In this document: positions 1 through 8,861 of the stretch, one piece after another | Numbering within the stretch: position 1 is the stretch's first letter | Layout of the letters: each line of letters starts with the position of its first letter | Notes under the pieces: model-generated | The model's database searches: none | What the model was told of the DNA's origin: nothing | What the model saw: only the letters and a program-made list of their open reading frames with translations | Program-made: the position numbers and the translations under genes | DNA from: Novosphingobium sediminicola | Lineage (GTDB): Bacteria > Pseudomonadota > Alphaproteobacteria > Sphingomonadales > Sphingomonadaceae | Length of the DNA: 64,000 nt | Reading direction: 5' to 3' | Assembly (NCBI RefSeq): GCF_014196525.1 | Contig: NZ_JACIDX010000009.1 | Span: 124,001-188,000 of the forward strand

Positions 1-65
1 GGGCAATTTTTCCATAAGAACATTTCCGTTTCTGTATTCAACAATGTTAGTGCTGCATGGATTTA

Positions 66-587
66 TCAATACACGCGATAGAACTTCAGCTTCACCGCCT
101 GCCTTGCCGGGCGCAGGCTTTCGAGCGTGCCGATAAAGACACTGTGGTTGATCCAGTCATGCGGCCCCTTGGGCGCGGTGACCTCGGGCGTGGAAAAGGC
201 ATAGCGCCCGCCGCCGGGCAGATCCTCGACCATCACCTTGTTGAGCACGGTGATGACCGCGCCATCCTCGGCCTGCAATTCATAAAGGGCGCTCAGATTG
301 CGCACGCCATCGCTGCGCACCAACTGCCGGTCTGCGCCGCCGGGCAGAACCTTGCCCTTCAGCCCCGCGCCCAGCGCGCCGCGTCCCTCGAACGAACCGC
401 CGACGATCGGCACGATCCGCCGCTCGCCCAACGGACCCATGCCCATATTTTGCATCGGGGCAATATCGGCGATGATTTCCAGCGCCAGTTCCAGCCTTGG
501 CGCACCGCTCTCCGCCGCATCGACCTTGCTCGCCAGCGCCAATCCGCCCAGCAGCCCCGAAACCATCACTTCACGCCGCCCAACCAT
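66..587 (-). CDS. exported DUF3237 family protein
   Basis: The 173-residue product begins with a Tat-like leader (GRREVMVSGLLGGLALAS, signal region about residues 1-25) and then has the small DUF3237 fold, with conserved pieces such as VGGSFEGRG, GKVLPGGADRQ and the C-terminal KFYRVY. DUF3237 proteins have no established reaction. The start ATG has an excellent Shine-Dalgarno (AAGGAGG). It is the last gene of a minus-strand run: TonB receptor, MBL hydrolase, lipase-like hydrolase, this gene. A second DUF3237 gene lies at 33561-34067, also next to esterases. A barrel-shaped binding or lyase-like protein acting on the same imported compound is possible, but that is inference. Confidence 0.85.
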   Translation of the reverse strand: MVGRREVMVSGLLGGLALASKVDAAESGAPRLELALEIIADIAPMQNMGMGPLGERRIVPIVGGSFEGRGALGAGLKGKVLPGGADRQLVRSDGVRNLSALYELQAEDGAVITVLNKVMVEDLPGGGRYAFSTPEVTAPKGPHDWINHSVFIGTLESLRPARQAVKLKFYRVY

Positions 588-596
588 GTATCCTCC

Positions 597-1847
597 TTAT
601 TTATCCTGAAACGGAATCGACTCGTCCGATGGCTGGATCGGCCCAGGCGGGGTGATCGATCCGCAATTGGACGCCGGATGTTTGCCCGCCAACAGATCCC
701 GCGCAAAAGGTATGGCATCGCGCAACGCATAATTCGACGTTCCCGAATGGGTTACGCCATTATATTTGCGCCATATCACCGGATTTCCCTTGCTACACAT
801 CGCCTGAACTGCCGCATATTGGGTTGGCGTGGGAATGGTTGCATCAGCAAGCCCCGTGGCGATCAGCAGCGGCACATGCATGGGCTTGGCCGGAACCGCC
901 GTGATGTCCATAAAGCGGGCCATGTCCTGCGGGGGCCGGGTAAAGGCATTCTCGCCGGTCACGCCATTGTCGCGCGCCACCGGCACGATATCGCGCGAAC
1001 AGCCTTTGCGCGCCGCCTCGCGCAGCAGTTTGCCCTTTTCGGTCAGCAATGTATCGGGCGCCGGACTGCCCGGAAACAGGCCCCCGCCATACATGCGCAT
1101 GATGTAATAACGGGCCGGATCGGCGCCCGTCACATCGCTTGCCGTATCGGCCCGGTTCTCCGCACGCCAGACCAGCGCGGTCGCCACCGTACCCAACAAT
1201 TTCACATCGGGCGCATAGGCGGGCTGGAGATAGGTGGCGTTGAGAACCGCCCCCGAACCCTGTGATTGCCCGGTCAGGATCACCCGGTTGGCGATCATTC
1301 CCGGCGCGGCCTTCAACGCGGCCCGCGCCGCATCCAGCACCGAATAGCCCTCGCCCTTGCGCTGAACATAGGTGTGGACGCCGCGCGTGCCCAACCCCTG
1401 ATAATCGGGGGCGACCACGGCAAATCCGGCCTGAAGCCAGGCATCGACATAGGTGCCGTCACGCGGAGTCGGCTTTTTCCAGCTTGGCGCACAGACATCG
1501 GCAATGCCCATCGTGCCATGGCCCCAGACCACCAGCGGCCAGCCCCCCTTGGGCGCCTTGCCCTTGGGCAGATAGAGCATGCCCGAAGCCTCGACCACGC
1601 CGCGCCCAAAGCGGCCATCGGTGGAGCTGTAAAGGATGCGTTCCGCCGAGGAGGCGTGATCGGCGTAGAACCCCTCCCCCAAAGGTTCGCGCCGCAGGAT
1701 CTGCCCCGGTTGGTTCAGCTTGCCATCCCAACGATAGAAGTCGGACACCCCGCCATCGCCGAAAAAGGGATCGGTGTCACCCCCGGCGGCCAATGCGGCC
1801 GAGGCCAGAGCCGCCGCCCCAAGGGTCAATGTGATGCTCTTGCGCAT
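597..1847 (-). CDS. secreted alpha/beta hydrolase, secretory lipase (LIP) family-like
   Basis: 416 residues with a Sec signal peptide (about 1-21, ending ALAAGG). The alpha/beta hydrolase signatures are the oxyanion piece WGHGTMG near residue 110, the block PDYQGLGTRGVHTY near 148-160, and the nucleophile elbow GQSQGSG with Ser195. GLADATIP and VTHSG near the C-terminus are the likely Asp and His of the triad. These features resemble the secretory lipase family (PF03583), which hydrolyses esters outside the cytoplasm. Shine-Dalgarno GGGAGA precedes the ATG. It sits 10 bp downstream of the MBL gene and 9 bp upstream of the DUF3237 gene, so cotranscription is likely. The true substrate is unknown. 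Confidence 0.85.
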   Translation of the reverse strand: MRKSITLTLGAAALASAALAAGGDTDPFFGDGGVSDFYRWDGKLNQPGQILRREPLGEGFYADHASSAERILYSSTDGRFGRGVVEASGMLYLPKGKAPKGGWPLVVWGHGTMGIADVCAPSWKKPTPRDGTYVDAWLQAGFAVVAPDYQGLGTRGVHTYVQRKGEGYSVLDAARAALKAAPGMIANRVILTGQSQGSGAVLNATYLQPAYAPDVKLLGTVATALVWRAENRADTASDVTGADPARYYIMRMYGGGLFPGSPAPDTLLTEKGKLLREAARKGCSRDIVPVARDNGVTGENAFTRPPQDMARFMDITAVPAKPMHVPLLIATGLADATIPTPTQYAAVQAMCSKGNPVIWRKYNGVTHSGTSNYALRDAIPFARDLLAGKHPASNCGSITPPGPIQPSDESIPFQDK

Positions 1848-1857
1848 GGTGTTCTCC

Positions 1858-2877
1858 CTATCGGACGCTCTGGCCCTGCTGGGCCGCGGCGAATTTGGTG
1901 CATTCCTGTTGCAGCGAGAGGTAGCGCAGATAGCGATCGCCCCCGATCACATAGGGATTGGGATCGCCCGTCTGTCTTAGACCCAGTTCGGCCAGTTTGG
2001 GGATCGACTGATCCTGCGTCGGATGGTTGGCGATCAACACGTCCAGTTTGCGCGCCCGCACCACCGGCTTGAACTTTTCCAGCGAGGCGATGATCGCCTG
2101 CTTGCCCTGCGCGGTGTCGGGTGTGCCAAGACCGCCGAAGAAGCCCACCTGATGCGCGATGCCGCGATCATGGACGGTGAACACCGTGGACACCGTACCG
2201 GGCGTATGGCCGGGGGTGAGGTAGAAGGTGAGCTTCATCTTGCCCAGCGCAAAACCCTGCCCATCGGCGATGGTCATATCGCGTTCGGGCACCAGCTTCG
2301 CCCATTCAGGCGGCATGCCGGGGCGGGGATGCGCGGCCTGATCGGCCATATCATCCCAATCGGCCGCCGAGGCCATGATGCGCGTGCCGTAATGCTCTTT
2401 CAGATAGCGCGCGCCGCCGAAATGGTCGCCATGGGCATGGGTGATGACCAGATAGCGGATCCTGGCCGGATCGAGCCCAAGGCTGCGCATCCCCGGCTCG
2501 ACGATCTTCTCCATATCCTGCGGCGCATACATCGCATCAAACAGGATATAACCGTCGCCCGTATCGAGCAGCCATGCCGAAACCGCATTCTCGCCCACGA
2601 AATAGAGTTCGTCGAAAACGCGGGTGGCGGGCAGCGCATTATGCCCCTGAAGCCCGCGCGAGATGGTCCGGCGATAGGTCTGATCCATGATGCAGCGATG
2701 GACATAATGGGCATAGAGATCGGCCCCGGCAATGGCGCGGGCCGCCTTCAAATGGCGATACATGGCTGCCTTGTCAGGGGCCACGCCTTCGCGTTCCTGC
2801 GCATGGGCCGCCGCGCATAAGGCGCCGGCCAAAGCGAAGCCCGCCATCAGCGATGGCAGAATTCTTGTTCGCGGCAT
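1858..2877 (-). CDS. exported metallo-beta-lactamase-fold hydrolase
   Basis: 339 residues with a signal peptide cleaved near residue 26 (AAAHAQE). The zinc motif THAHGDHFGG (H147, H149, D151, H152) and a later TPGHTPGT histidine place it in the metallo-beta-lactamase superfamily, with layout closest to subclass B3-like enzymes (two metals; Asp and His in the second site). B3-like proteins include true beta-lactamases but also lactonases and other hydrolases. The operon context with a TonB receptor and a lipase-like enzyme argues for a catabolic substrate rather than an antibiotic. The start is fixed by a GGGAGGAG Shine-Dalgarno. Confidence 0.88.
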   Translation of the reverse strand: MPRTRILPSLMAGFALAGALCAAAHAQEREGVAPDKAAMYRHLKAARAIAGADLYAHYVHRCIMDQTYRRTISRGLQGHNALPATRVFDELYFVGENAVSAWLLDTGDGYILFDAMYAPQDMEKIVEPGMRSLGLDPARIRYLVITHAHGDHFGGARYLKEHYGTRIMASAADWDDMADQAAHPRPGMPPEWAKLVPERDMTIADGQGFALGKMKLTFYLTPGHTPGTVSTVFTVHDRGIAHQVGFFGGLGTPDTAQGKQAIIASLEKFKPVVRARKLDVLIANHPTQDQSIPKLAELGLRQTGDPNPYVIGGDRYLRYLSLQQECTKFAAAQQGQSVR

Positions 2878-2945
2878 TTTCTCCTCCCGCTATATTATTA
2901 TGCGGGCAAGACTGCGCTTTTGTATGCGTTGCATCCAATGCTGCG

Positions 2946-2986
2946 GGCCTATCCAATGATGCTAATGCCGCATGATTGGATAGGCC
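2946..2986. repeat. 12-bp perfect inverted repeat between TonB receptor and MBL gene
   Basis: Arms GGCCTATCCAAT (2946-2957) and ATTGGATAGGCC (2975-2986) pair perfectly around a 17-nt loop. It lies in the 134-bp gap between the end of the receptor gene and the start of the MBL gene, both on the minus strand. There is no T-run after it, so a simple intrinsic terminator is not well supported. It may be a transcript-stabilising or attenuating hairpin that sets receptor expression above that of the downstream enzymes, or an operator. Confidence 0.6.
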
Positions 2987-3011
2987 GCACCCGGTGTCGC
3001 CTAGGCGATCA

Positions 3012-5414
3012 TCAGAACTTGTAACCCACGGTTGCTCCAAAGTAACGGAACGCCCCCTTGGGCAGGAAACCCATGCGGTTGGTCGGCGTCACGGTCTGGG
3101 TGGTGAACAGGCCCGGCGTACCCATTGCGGTGTAATAGCGCTGATCGGTCAGGTTCTTCACGAAAAGCGAGAAGGACAGCCCCTTCTCCTCGGCGCGCAG
3201 GCCGATGGTGGCGTCCACCGTCGTATATTCCGGCTGCCATTGCAGGGGGTCCTGTTCCAGCGCAAAATTCACCCCGCTCTGATAGGCGACATTGACGTCG
3301 GCATAGGCGATTTTGCCCGCCAGCGGATGCTCATAGCGCGGATTTACGCCAACGCGCCAGGTCGGCGTGTTGGGCAGGATACCGCCCACGATGTTCTGCG
3401 CCGCGCTCGACACAAAACTCGATCCGGTCTTGTAACGAAAGCACGTGTTGACCGGCGCCGCCGATCCGGTCGCCACGGTCGCAAAGGCGGCCTGATTTTG
3501 CAGCGGACAGCCAATGCCGTCGGCATCGAACCGCGTCTTCACATAGCTGCCCGACAGCGCCACGCTGAGCCCATCGAACGGGCGCAGTGTCATTTCCACT
3601 TCCACGCCCTTGGTTTCCGAGGCCCCGGCATTGGTGGTCACGAAAGTGAACGTGTTGGTCGAAGGGTCCGAACGGTTGGCCTGAACCTGAAGGTTCTTGT
3701 ATTTGGCCAGGAACAGCGCGACCGCGATGCTGATCTTGCGGTCGGCGGTGCTGCCCTTGAAGCCGACCTCGAAGGCATTCACCGTTTCGGGCTGAACCAC
3801 GGGATTATTGTTAAAGGTCTGGGTGAATTCCGTGCCCAGCGATTGCCCTTTATAGCCGCGCGTATAGGAGGCATAGACCTGTGCGCGGCGGTTGAATTCA
3901 TATTGCAGGCCCATCTTGCCGGTCAGCACATCATCCGATGCCGCCGTATAGCCCTCGGTCAGCGGATAGCCGCTTTGCAGGATCGTATCACCTGCAAAGG
4001 CAGGGGTGGTGTCCTGCTTGCCCCAGACCGAGATGGTCTCATGCTGCCAGCGCAGACCCCCCAGCGCCTTCAGGCCATCCACGATGTTGTAGTCGAATTG
4101 CGCAAAACCGGCGATCTGGCTCTGGCGCAGATGGGCGCGGTGGTGGCCTGAAAAACCGGCCAGATTGGCCGAGGGGCAAGTCGCGCCCAGCGTCAGCCCG
4201 CTGGCCGTGCAATTGACGAAGCGGCGGGTAAATTCGCGATCCAGCGTGGTGTCCGAAAAGAACCCCCCGATCGTGTAATTCAGCTTCTGCTTGCCCGAAT
4301 TGGACATGCGCAATTCCTGGGTAAACCCGCCCAGCGTGAAAGGCCCGCCATTGACGTCATACTGCGCCACCGCATTGGCGCCGGTATAGATCGGCACCGC
4401 CGTGTTGATGCCATCAACATCAACCGTATTGTCAAAGCTGTAGTGCTGCCATGCGGTGACCGAGGTGATCGTGGCGAAATCCAGATCGTATTTGGCCTCC
4501 AGCGAATAGGTCTGCTGCGAGGTGCGCGAGGTTGTGTCGCCATTCGATCCGACCTGCACATTGTTTGGCCCTGGCACGACGGGAGCGACCAGCGTGGTCA
4601 GGCTGGCATTGTCCGAGCGGATCAGCACCGATTGGCAGCAGAACGCGTTGTTCTTGGAATAGTCGATGGTGGCCAGCAGGTTGAGCCGCCCCAGATCCAG
4701 CTCGACCTTGCCGCGCAGGCCGAAGGATTCATAGCCATTGGTCTTGCGGCGCAGGGTGACGTTATAGATATAGCCGTCATCCTTGTTGTAGAACCCCGAA
4801 ACGCGCACGCCCAACTTGTCGCTGAGCGGCCCTGACACGGTGCCGTTCAGGTGATATTCGCCCTTTTCGGCAATACTCGCATTCATCTTGCCGGTCAGAG
4901 TCTTGCTGGGCCGGGCGGTGACGATGTTGATCACGCCGCCGGTCGCATTCTTGCCGAACAGGGTGCCCTGCGGCCCGCGCAACACCTCGATCCGTTCAAT
5001 ATCGGCCAGATCGGAAAAGCCCTGTGCCTGACGCGCCATGACAACGCCGTCCAGCACGGTGGAAACCGAGCTTTCGGTCCCTTGCCCAAACACCGCCGTG
5101 CCGATACCGCGAATGCGGAAGCTGGAGTTCGAGGGGTTGTTGCCCTGCTGATAGGACAGCGTGGGCGAAATCTGGGTCAGGCTCTTGGTATCGGTGATCC
5201 CGCGCGTGGCCAATGCTTCCCCGGCGATCGCGGTGACGGCCAGCGGCACATCCTGCAGACGTTCGGCGCGTTTTTGCGCGGTGACCACGATTTCGCCGGG
5301 CGCCAGTTCGGGCGTTTGCGGCGCCTGTTGAGCAAGAGTTGGCTGGGCAAAAGCAAGCATAGCGCCGCCGCCAAGCAGCGCGGCAAAGCCACGTTTCATC
5401 ATCACATCCCCCAT
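3012..5414 (-). CDS. TonB-dependent outer membrane receptor
   Basis: 800 residues: signal peptide ending near TLAQQ, a plug domain beginning with IVVTAQKRAERLQDVPLAVT, the plug signature ERIEVLRGPQGTLFGKNATGG, and a long beta-barrel ending in a C-terminal aromatic (GYKF). It would import a large or scarce ligand across the outer membrane using TonB energy. It is a close paralogue of the receptor at 14670-17063, with many identical stretches over the plug and barrel. It carries a CCQS motif in the barrel that is shared with two other receptors here. Starts at 5414 (GGAGAG Shine-Dalgarno) or at 5402/5399 are both reasonable. First gene of the run down to position 66. Confidence 0.93.
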   Translation of the reverse strand: MGDVMMKRGFAALLGGGAMLAFAQPTLAQQAPQTPELAPGEIVVTAQKRAERLQDVPLAVTAIAGEALATRGITDTKSLTQISPTLSYQQGNNPSNSSFRIRGIGTAVFGQGTESSVSTVLDGVVMARQAQGFSDLADIERIEVLRGPQGTLFGKNATGGVINIVTARPSKTLTGKMNASIAEKGEYHLNGTVSGPLSDKLGVRVSGFYNKDDGYIYNVTLRRKTNGYESFGLRGKVELDLGRLNLLATIDYSKNNAFCCQSVLIRSDNASLTTLVAPVVPGPNNVQVGSNGDTTSRTSQQTYSLEAKYDLDFATITSVTAWQHYSFDNTVDVDGINTAVPIYTGANAVAQYDVNGGPFTLGGFTQELRMSNSGKQKLNYTIGGFFSDTTLDREFTRRFVNCTASGLTLGATCPSANLAGFSGHHRAHLRQSQIAGFAQFDYNIVDGLKALGGLRWQHETISVWGKQDTTPAFAGDTILQSGYPLTEGYTAASDDVLTGKMGLQYEFNRRAQVYASYTRGYKGQSLGTEFTQTFNNNPVVQPETVNAFEVGFKGSTADRKISIAVALFLAKYKNLQVQANRSDPSTNTFTFVTTNAGASETKGVEVEMTLRPFDGLSVALSGSYVKTRFDADGIGCPLQNQAAFATVATGSAAPVNTCFRYKTGSSFVSSAAQNIVGGILPNTPTWRVGVNPRYEHPLAGKIAYADVNVAYQSGVNFALEQDPLQWQPEYTTVDATIGLRAEEKGLSFSLFVKNLTDQRYYTAMGTPGLFTTQTVTPTNRMGFLPKGAFRYFGATVGYKF

Positions 5415-5462
5415 TTCGATTCTCTCCGCCTTGTTGCGGCGGATGGCGGGCTTATGACAAAA

Positions 5463-5480
5463 TGCGTCAACGTTGTCACT
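5463..5480. promoter_or_regulatory. candidate LacI-type operator in the TonB receptor/sulfatase divergent promoter
   Basis: The 18-mer TGCGTCAACGTTGTCACT is an imperfect palindrome centred on C|G, typical of LacI-family sites. Its left half matches the perfect operator-like palindrome upstream of the paralogous receptor (TACGTCAGCGCTGACGTT at 14544-14561). It lies between divergent genes starting at 5414 and 5586, so one site could control the receptor operon and the sulfatase run. One of the two LacI regulators at 10754-14452 is the likely partner; this is inference. Confidence 0.4.
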
Positions 5481-5585
5481 CCGAAATTGACAGGCGCAAT
5501 TAACTTATGCATTTCCTGTGGTGACAACGATGCCCAGCATCCTTGATGCATACAGATAATCAGACCAGAAAGCCGGAGTGGATGC

Positions 5586-7361
5586 ATGAACAGACCCGCA
5601 AAGCAGCAGGCGAACCGATGGCCCCGCAGCCTTACCGCCGCCCGTCCGCTCGCCGCGATCATGGGACTGGCGATGGCCGGCGCGGCCCCCGCCGCCGCGC
5701 CCACCGGCGCACCGGCTCAACCCAATATCGTGCTGATCGTGCTGGACGATGTGGGATTTTCCGATCTTGGCCCCTTCGGCTCGGAAATCCGCACGCCCAA
5801 TCTCGATGCGCTGGCGGCGCGCGGGCTGCGCTATAACCGTTTCGACACCAAGGCGGTCTGCACCCCCACGCGCGCCGCGCTGCTGACCGGGCGCAATCCG
5901 CAAACGGTGCGCATGGCCGATTTGCCTGCAAACAAGGTCGATCCGGCCGACATGACCCGCGACCGCGGCGAATTACCTGACAATGCCCAGACCATCGCGC
6001 AGGTTCTTTCGAATGCAGGCTATGCCACATCGGGCTTTGGCAAATGGCATCTGGCGCCCGAGGATCAGGATGGGTCGGCAGGCCACAACGGGTCATGGCC
6101 GCTGCAACGCGGCTTCGATCAGTTCTACGGCTTCTTCCTCGGCTGGACCGATCAATATCACCCCAAGCTGATCGAGGGGAACAAGCGCATCACCTCGCCC
6201 GAAACGCCGGGCTATCATTTCTCCAATGACATCACCGATCACGCCATTGCCGCGCTGAAACCGGGCCAAGCCAAGCCGCAATTCGTCTATCTGGCCTATG
6301 GTGCGGGCCATGCGCCCATTCAGGTGCCGCGCCCCTATATCGACGCCTATCGCGATACCTATGCCAAGGGCTGGGACGCCTTGCGGGTGGAGCGTCTGGC
6401 GCGGATGAAGGCAATGGGCATCGTGCCTGCCAACACCGCCCTGCCCCCGCGCAATCCGGGCGACCGGGCATGGGCCGACCTGACCCCGACCGAGCAACAG
6501 GTTTATGCCCGCTTCATGGCCACCTATGCGGGGTTCCTGACGCATACCGATGAACAGATCGGGCGGCTGATCGCGCATCTCAAGGCCACCGGGCAATATG
6601 ACAACACGGTCATCATGGTGATGAGCGACAATGGCGCGGCCTCCGAAGCGGGCCAGCGCGGATCGTTTGAACGCCTCTATGCCCCCAACAAATTGAGCGC
6701 GGAACAGATGCTGGCGCGGATCGACGAATTGGGCACGGACAAGACCGAAAGCGAATATCAGCGCCCATGGGCCATGGCGGGCGTCACCCCGCTGCGGCGG
6801 TATAAGTTGTGGCCCTATCTGGGCGGCATCCGCACGCCGCTGATCGTGTCATGGCCCAAGGTCATCAAAGATGGCGGCGCGATCCGGCACCAATATGTCG
6901 ATGTGGTCGACCTTGCCCCGACATTGGCGCAGGTGGGCCATGCGCAATTTCCCAAAACGCTGCATGGTGTGGCCGAAATTCCGGTGGCGGGGCGCTCGAT
7001 CCTGCCCACGATGCTGTCGGCGGGGGCGCCTGCGGCCCGCTCGGTGCAATATTTCGAACTGCGCGGCAATCGGGCGATCACCCAAGGCCCATGGCGCGCC
7101 GTCACCATCCACAAACAGGGCAGCGATTTCGCCGCCGACAAATGGGCCTTGTTCAACACGGACAAGGATTTTTCCGAAAGCACCGACCTTTCCGCGCAAT
7201 ATCCGGCCAAGCTGGAGGAACTGAAGAAGCTCTGGTGGAGCGAGGCGCGGCGCTATTCCACTCCCGCTTTGGCCGAGGCGCCCGAACGTTTCCGCACGCG
7301 TGAACAGTTCGATGATTCCGCCGACCGCCCCGATGCGCGCATGAAGGAAGCAGGGCAATGA
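5586..7361 (+). CDS. exported sulfatase (arylsulfatase AtsA-like)
   Basis: 591 residues with a long N-terminal export signal (about 1-44). Type I sulfatase features: metal ligands in IVLDDVGFSD (D54, D55), the formylglycine motif CTPTR with Cys92 followed by AALLTGR, GKWHLAP, and MSDNGA near residue 350. The Cys must be oxidised to formylglycine by a maturase, and none is encoded in this window. Its length and internal insert resemble Pseudomonas AtsA-type arylsulfatases. It overlaps the next sulfatase by ATGA, indicating translational coupling. It should cleave sulfate esters in the periplasm; the substrate is not known. Confidence 0.92.
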   Translation: MNRPAKQQANRWPRSLTAARPLAAIMGLAMAGAAPAAAPTGAPAQPNIVLIVLDDVGFSDLGPFGSEIRTPNLDALAARGLRYNRFDTKAVCTPTRAALLTGRNPQTVRMADLPANKVDPADMTRDRGELPDNAQTIAQVLSNAGYATSGFGKWHLAPEDQDGSAGHNGSWPLQRGFDQFYGFFLGWTDQYHPKLIEGNKRITSPETPGYHFSNDITDHAIAALKPGQAKPQFVYLAYGAGHAPIQVPRPYIDAYRDTYAKGWDALRVERLARMKAMGIVPANTALPPRNPGDRAWADLTPTEQQVYARFMATYAGFLTHTDEQIGRLIAHLKATGQYDNTVIMVMSDNGAASEAGQRGSFERLYAPNKLSAEQMLARIDELGTDKTESEYQRPWAMAGVTPLRRYKLWPYLGGIRTPLIVSWPKVIKDGGAIRHQYVDVVDLAPTLAQVGHAQFPKTLHGVAEIPVAGRSILPTMLSAGAPAARSVQYFELRGNRAITQGPWRAVTIHKQGSDFAADKWALFNTDKDFSESTDLSAQYPAKLEELKKLWWSEARRYSTPALAEAPERFRTREQFDDSADRPDARMKEAGQ

Positions 7362-8818
7362 AGCGGGTTTTGACGGCCCTGCTGCTGGGCACGGCGGCCC
7401 TGCTCTGCGCCCCCGCCTCCTCGGCGCGGGTTGCTCCGCCATCGGCCCCGGCCCGCGCGGCGCAGGCGCCCAATGTCGTGGTCATTCTGGTCGACGATCT
7501 GGGCTGGCCCGATGTCTCGGCCTATGGCGGCAAGGATGTCTCCACGCCCAATATCGACCGCATCGCGGCCTCGGGAGCGGCTTTTTCCAATGGTTATGTC
7601 GCGGCCTCGGTCTGCGCGGTGTCGCGCGCGGGGCTGTTGACGGGCCGGATGCCGATGCGCTTTGGCTTTACCTATAATATCAACGATGAAGGCGATGAAG
7701 GCGCTGGCCTGCCGACATCGGAAAAGACCATTGCCGAAAGGCTGAAACCGCTGGGCTATCACACCGGCGCCTTTGGCAAATGGCATGTGGGCGCGCAGGA
7801 CCGCTTCTATCCCACCAACCGGGGCTTTGACGAATTCTTCGGCTTTCTGGCCGGGGAGACGGTCTATGTCGATCCGAAAACCCCCGGCATCGTCACCACC
7901 CCCACCAAGGCGGATGCGGGCAAGCCGCCCTTTGAAACCCGGCGCGGCAATGGGGTGGTGATCGAAGGGCCGGAGCGCCGCAAGGTCGATAATTTCAACC
8001 GCTATCTCACCACCGAGATCACCGACCATGCGGTGGATTTCATCGACCGCGCATCGCGGGGCAAACAGCCCTTCTTCTCCTATGTCGCCTATAATGCGCC
8101 GCATTGGCCCCTGCAGGTGCCGCAGGAATGGTATGACCGCTTTGCCCATATCAAGGACCCGGTGCGGCGCACCTATGTGGCGATGATTGCGGCGATGGAT
8201 GCGGGTGTGGGCCGGATCCTCGACAAGCTGGAAGAGCGTGGAATCCGTGACAATACGATGGTCGTGTTCCTGTCGGACAATGGTTGCCCGGTGCAATTCG
8301 GCTTTTGCAACGATGCCCATCCATGGGGCGCGGGCAAGTTCACCTATCTGGAAGGCGGGGTGCGGGTGCCGTTCCTGTTTTCATGGCCGCGCGCGATGAA
8401 GCCGCAGGGGATCGTCGATACGCCGGTTTCCTCGCTCGACGTGCTGCCCACGATCCTGCACGCCGCCGCGCCCAAACAGGCCATGCCGCGCGAATTGGAA
8501 GGGCAGGACCTGATCGCCTCGGCCCATTACAAAGGGCCGGACAGCCGCCTGCTGGTCTGGGGTCAGGCGCCGGTCTTTGCCGCGCGGCAGGGACAATGGC
8601 GGCTGTGGCGATCGGACGATTGGCACCAGACCAAGCTGCACAATCTGGCGCAGGACCCTTGGGAAAAGACCGATGTGTCGGGCGATCACAAGGCCGAAGC
8701 CGAGAAGCTGAACCGCGCGGTTGAGGGTTTCGCCAAATCCCTGCCCGCGCCGCTCTGGAAACTGCATTTCACCCGCAAGGTCATGATCGACGGGCGCGAA
8801 ACCGAGTGGGTCTATTGA
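7358..8818 (+). CDS. exported sulfatase with atypical active-site motif (CAVSR)
   Basis: 486 residues with a Sec signal (about 1-36). The sulfatase core is clear: VILVDDLGWPD (D46, D47), STPNIDRIA, GKWHVGA, LSDNGCP and a conserved GGVRVP segment. The formylglycine motif reads C86-A-V-S-R followed by AGLLTGR, with Val where Pro (or Ala) is usual in CxPxR/CxAxR. The codon is an unambiguous GTG. Whether a maturase accepts this motif is uncertain, so activity may be reduced or need a different maturase. The start overlaps the previous stop by 4 bp; middle gene of a three-sulfatase run. Confidence 0.9.
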   Translation: MKRVLTALLLGTAALLCAPASSARVAPPSAPARAAQAPNVVVILVDDLGWPDVSAYGGKDVSTPNIDRIAASGAAFSNGYVAASVCAVSRAGLLTGRMPMRFGFTYNINDEGDEGAGLPTSEKTIAERLKPLGYHTGAFGKWHVGAQDRFYPTNRGFDEFFGFLAGETVYVDPKTPGIVTTPTKADAGKPPFETRRGNGVVIEGPERRKVDNFNRYLTTEITDHAVDFIDRASRGKQPFFSYVAYNAPHWPLQVPQEWYDRFAHIKDPVRRTYVAMIAAMDAGVGRILDKLEERGIRDNTMVVFLSDNGCPVQFGFCNDAHPWGAGKFTYLEGGVRVPFLFSWPRAMKPQGIVDTPVSSLDVLPTILHAAAPKQAMPRELEGQDLIASAHYKGPDSRLLVWGQAPVFAARQGQWRLWRSDDWHQTKLHNLAQDPWEKTDVSGDHKAEAEKLNRAVEGFAKSLPAPLWKLHFTRKVMIDGRETEWVY

Positions 8819-8861
8819 CCCGCCGTCCGCCCCGCCTGCCCCATTGAAAGCGAGAAACACC

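Noticed and set aside
1..65. Possible gene fragment at the window start
   Set aside because: Only 65 bp of AT-rich sequence after the DUF3237 stop; no frame or motif supports a gene.
1858..2877. Antibiotic-resistance beta-lactamase
   Set aside because: The HxHxDH fold motif alone does not show beta-lactam hydrolysis, and the operon context is catabolic; kept as a general MBL-fold hydrolase.
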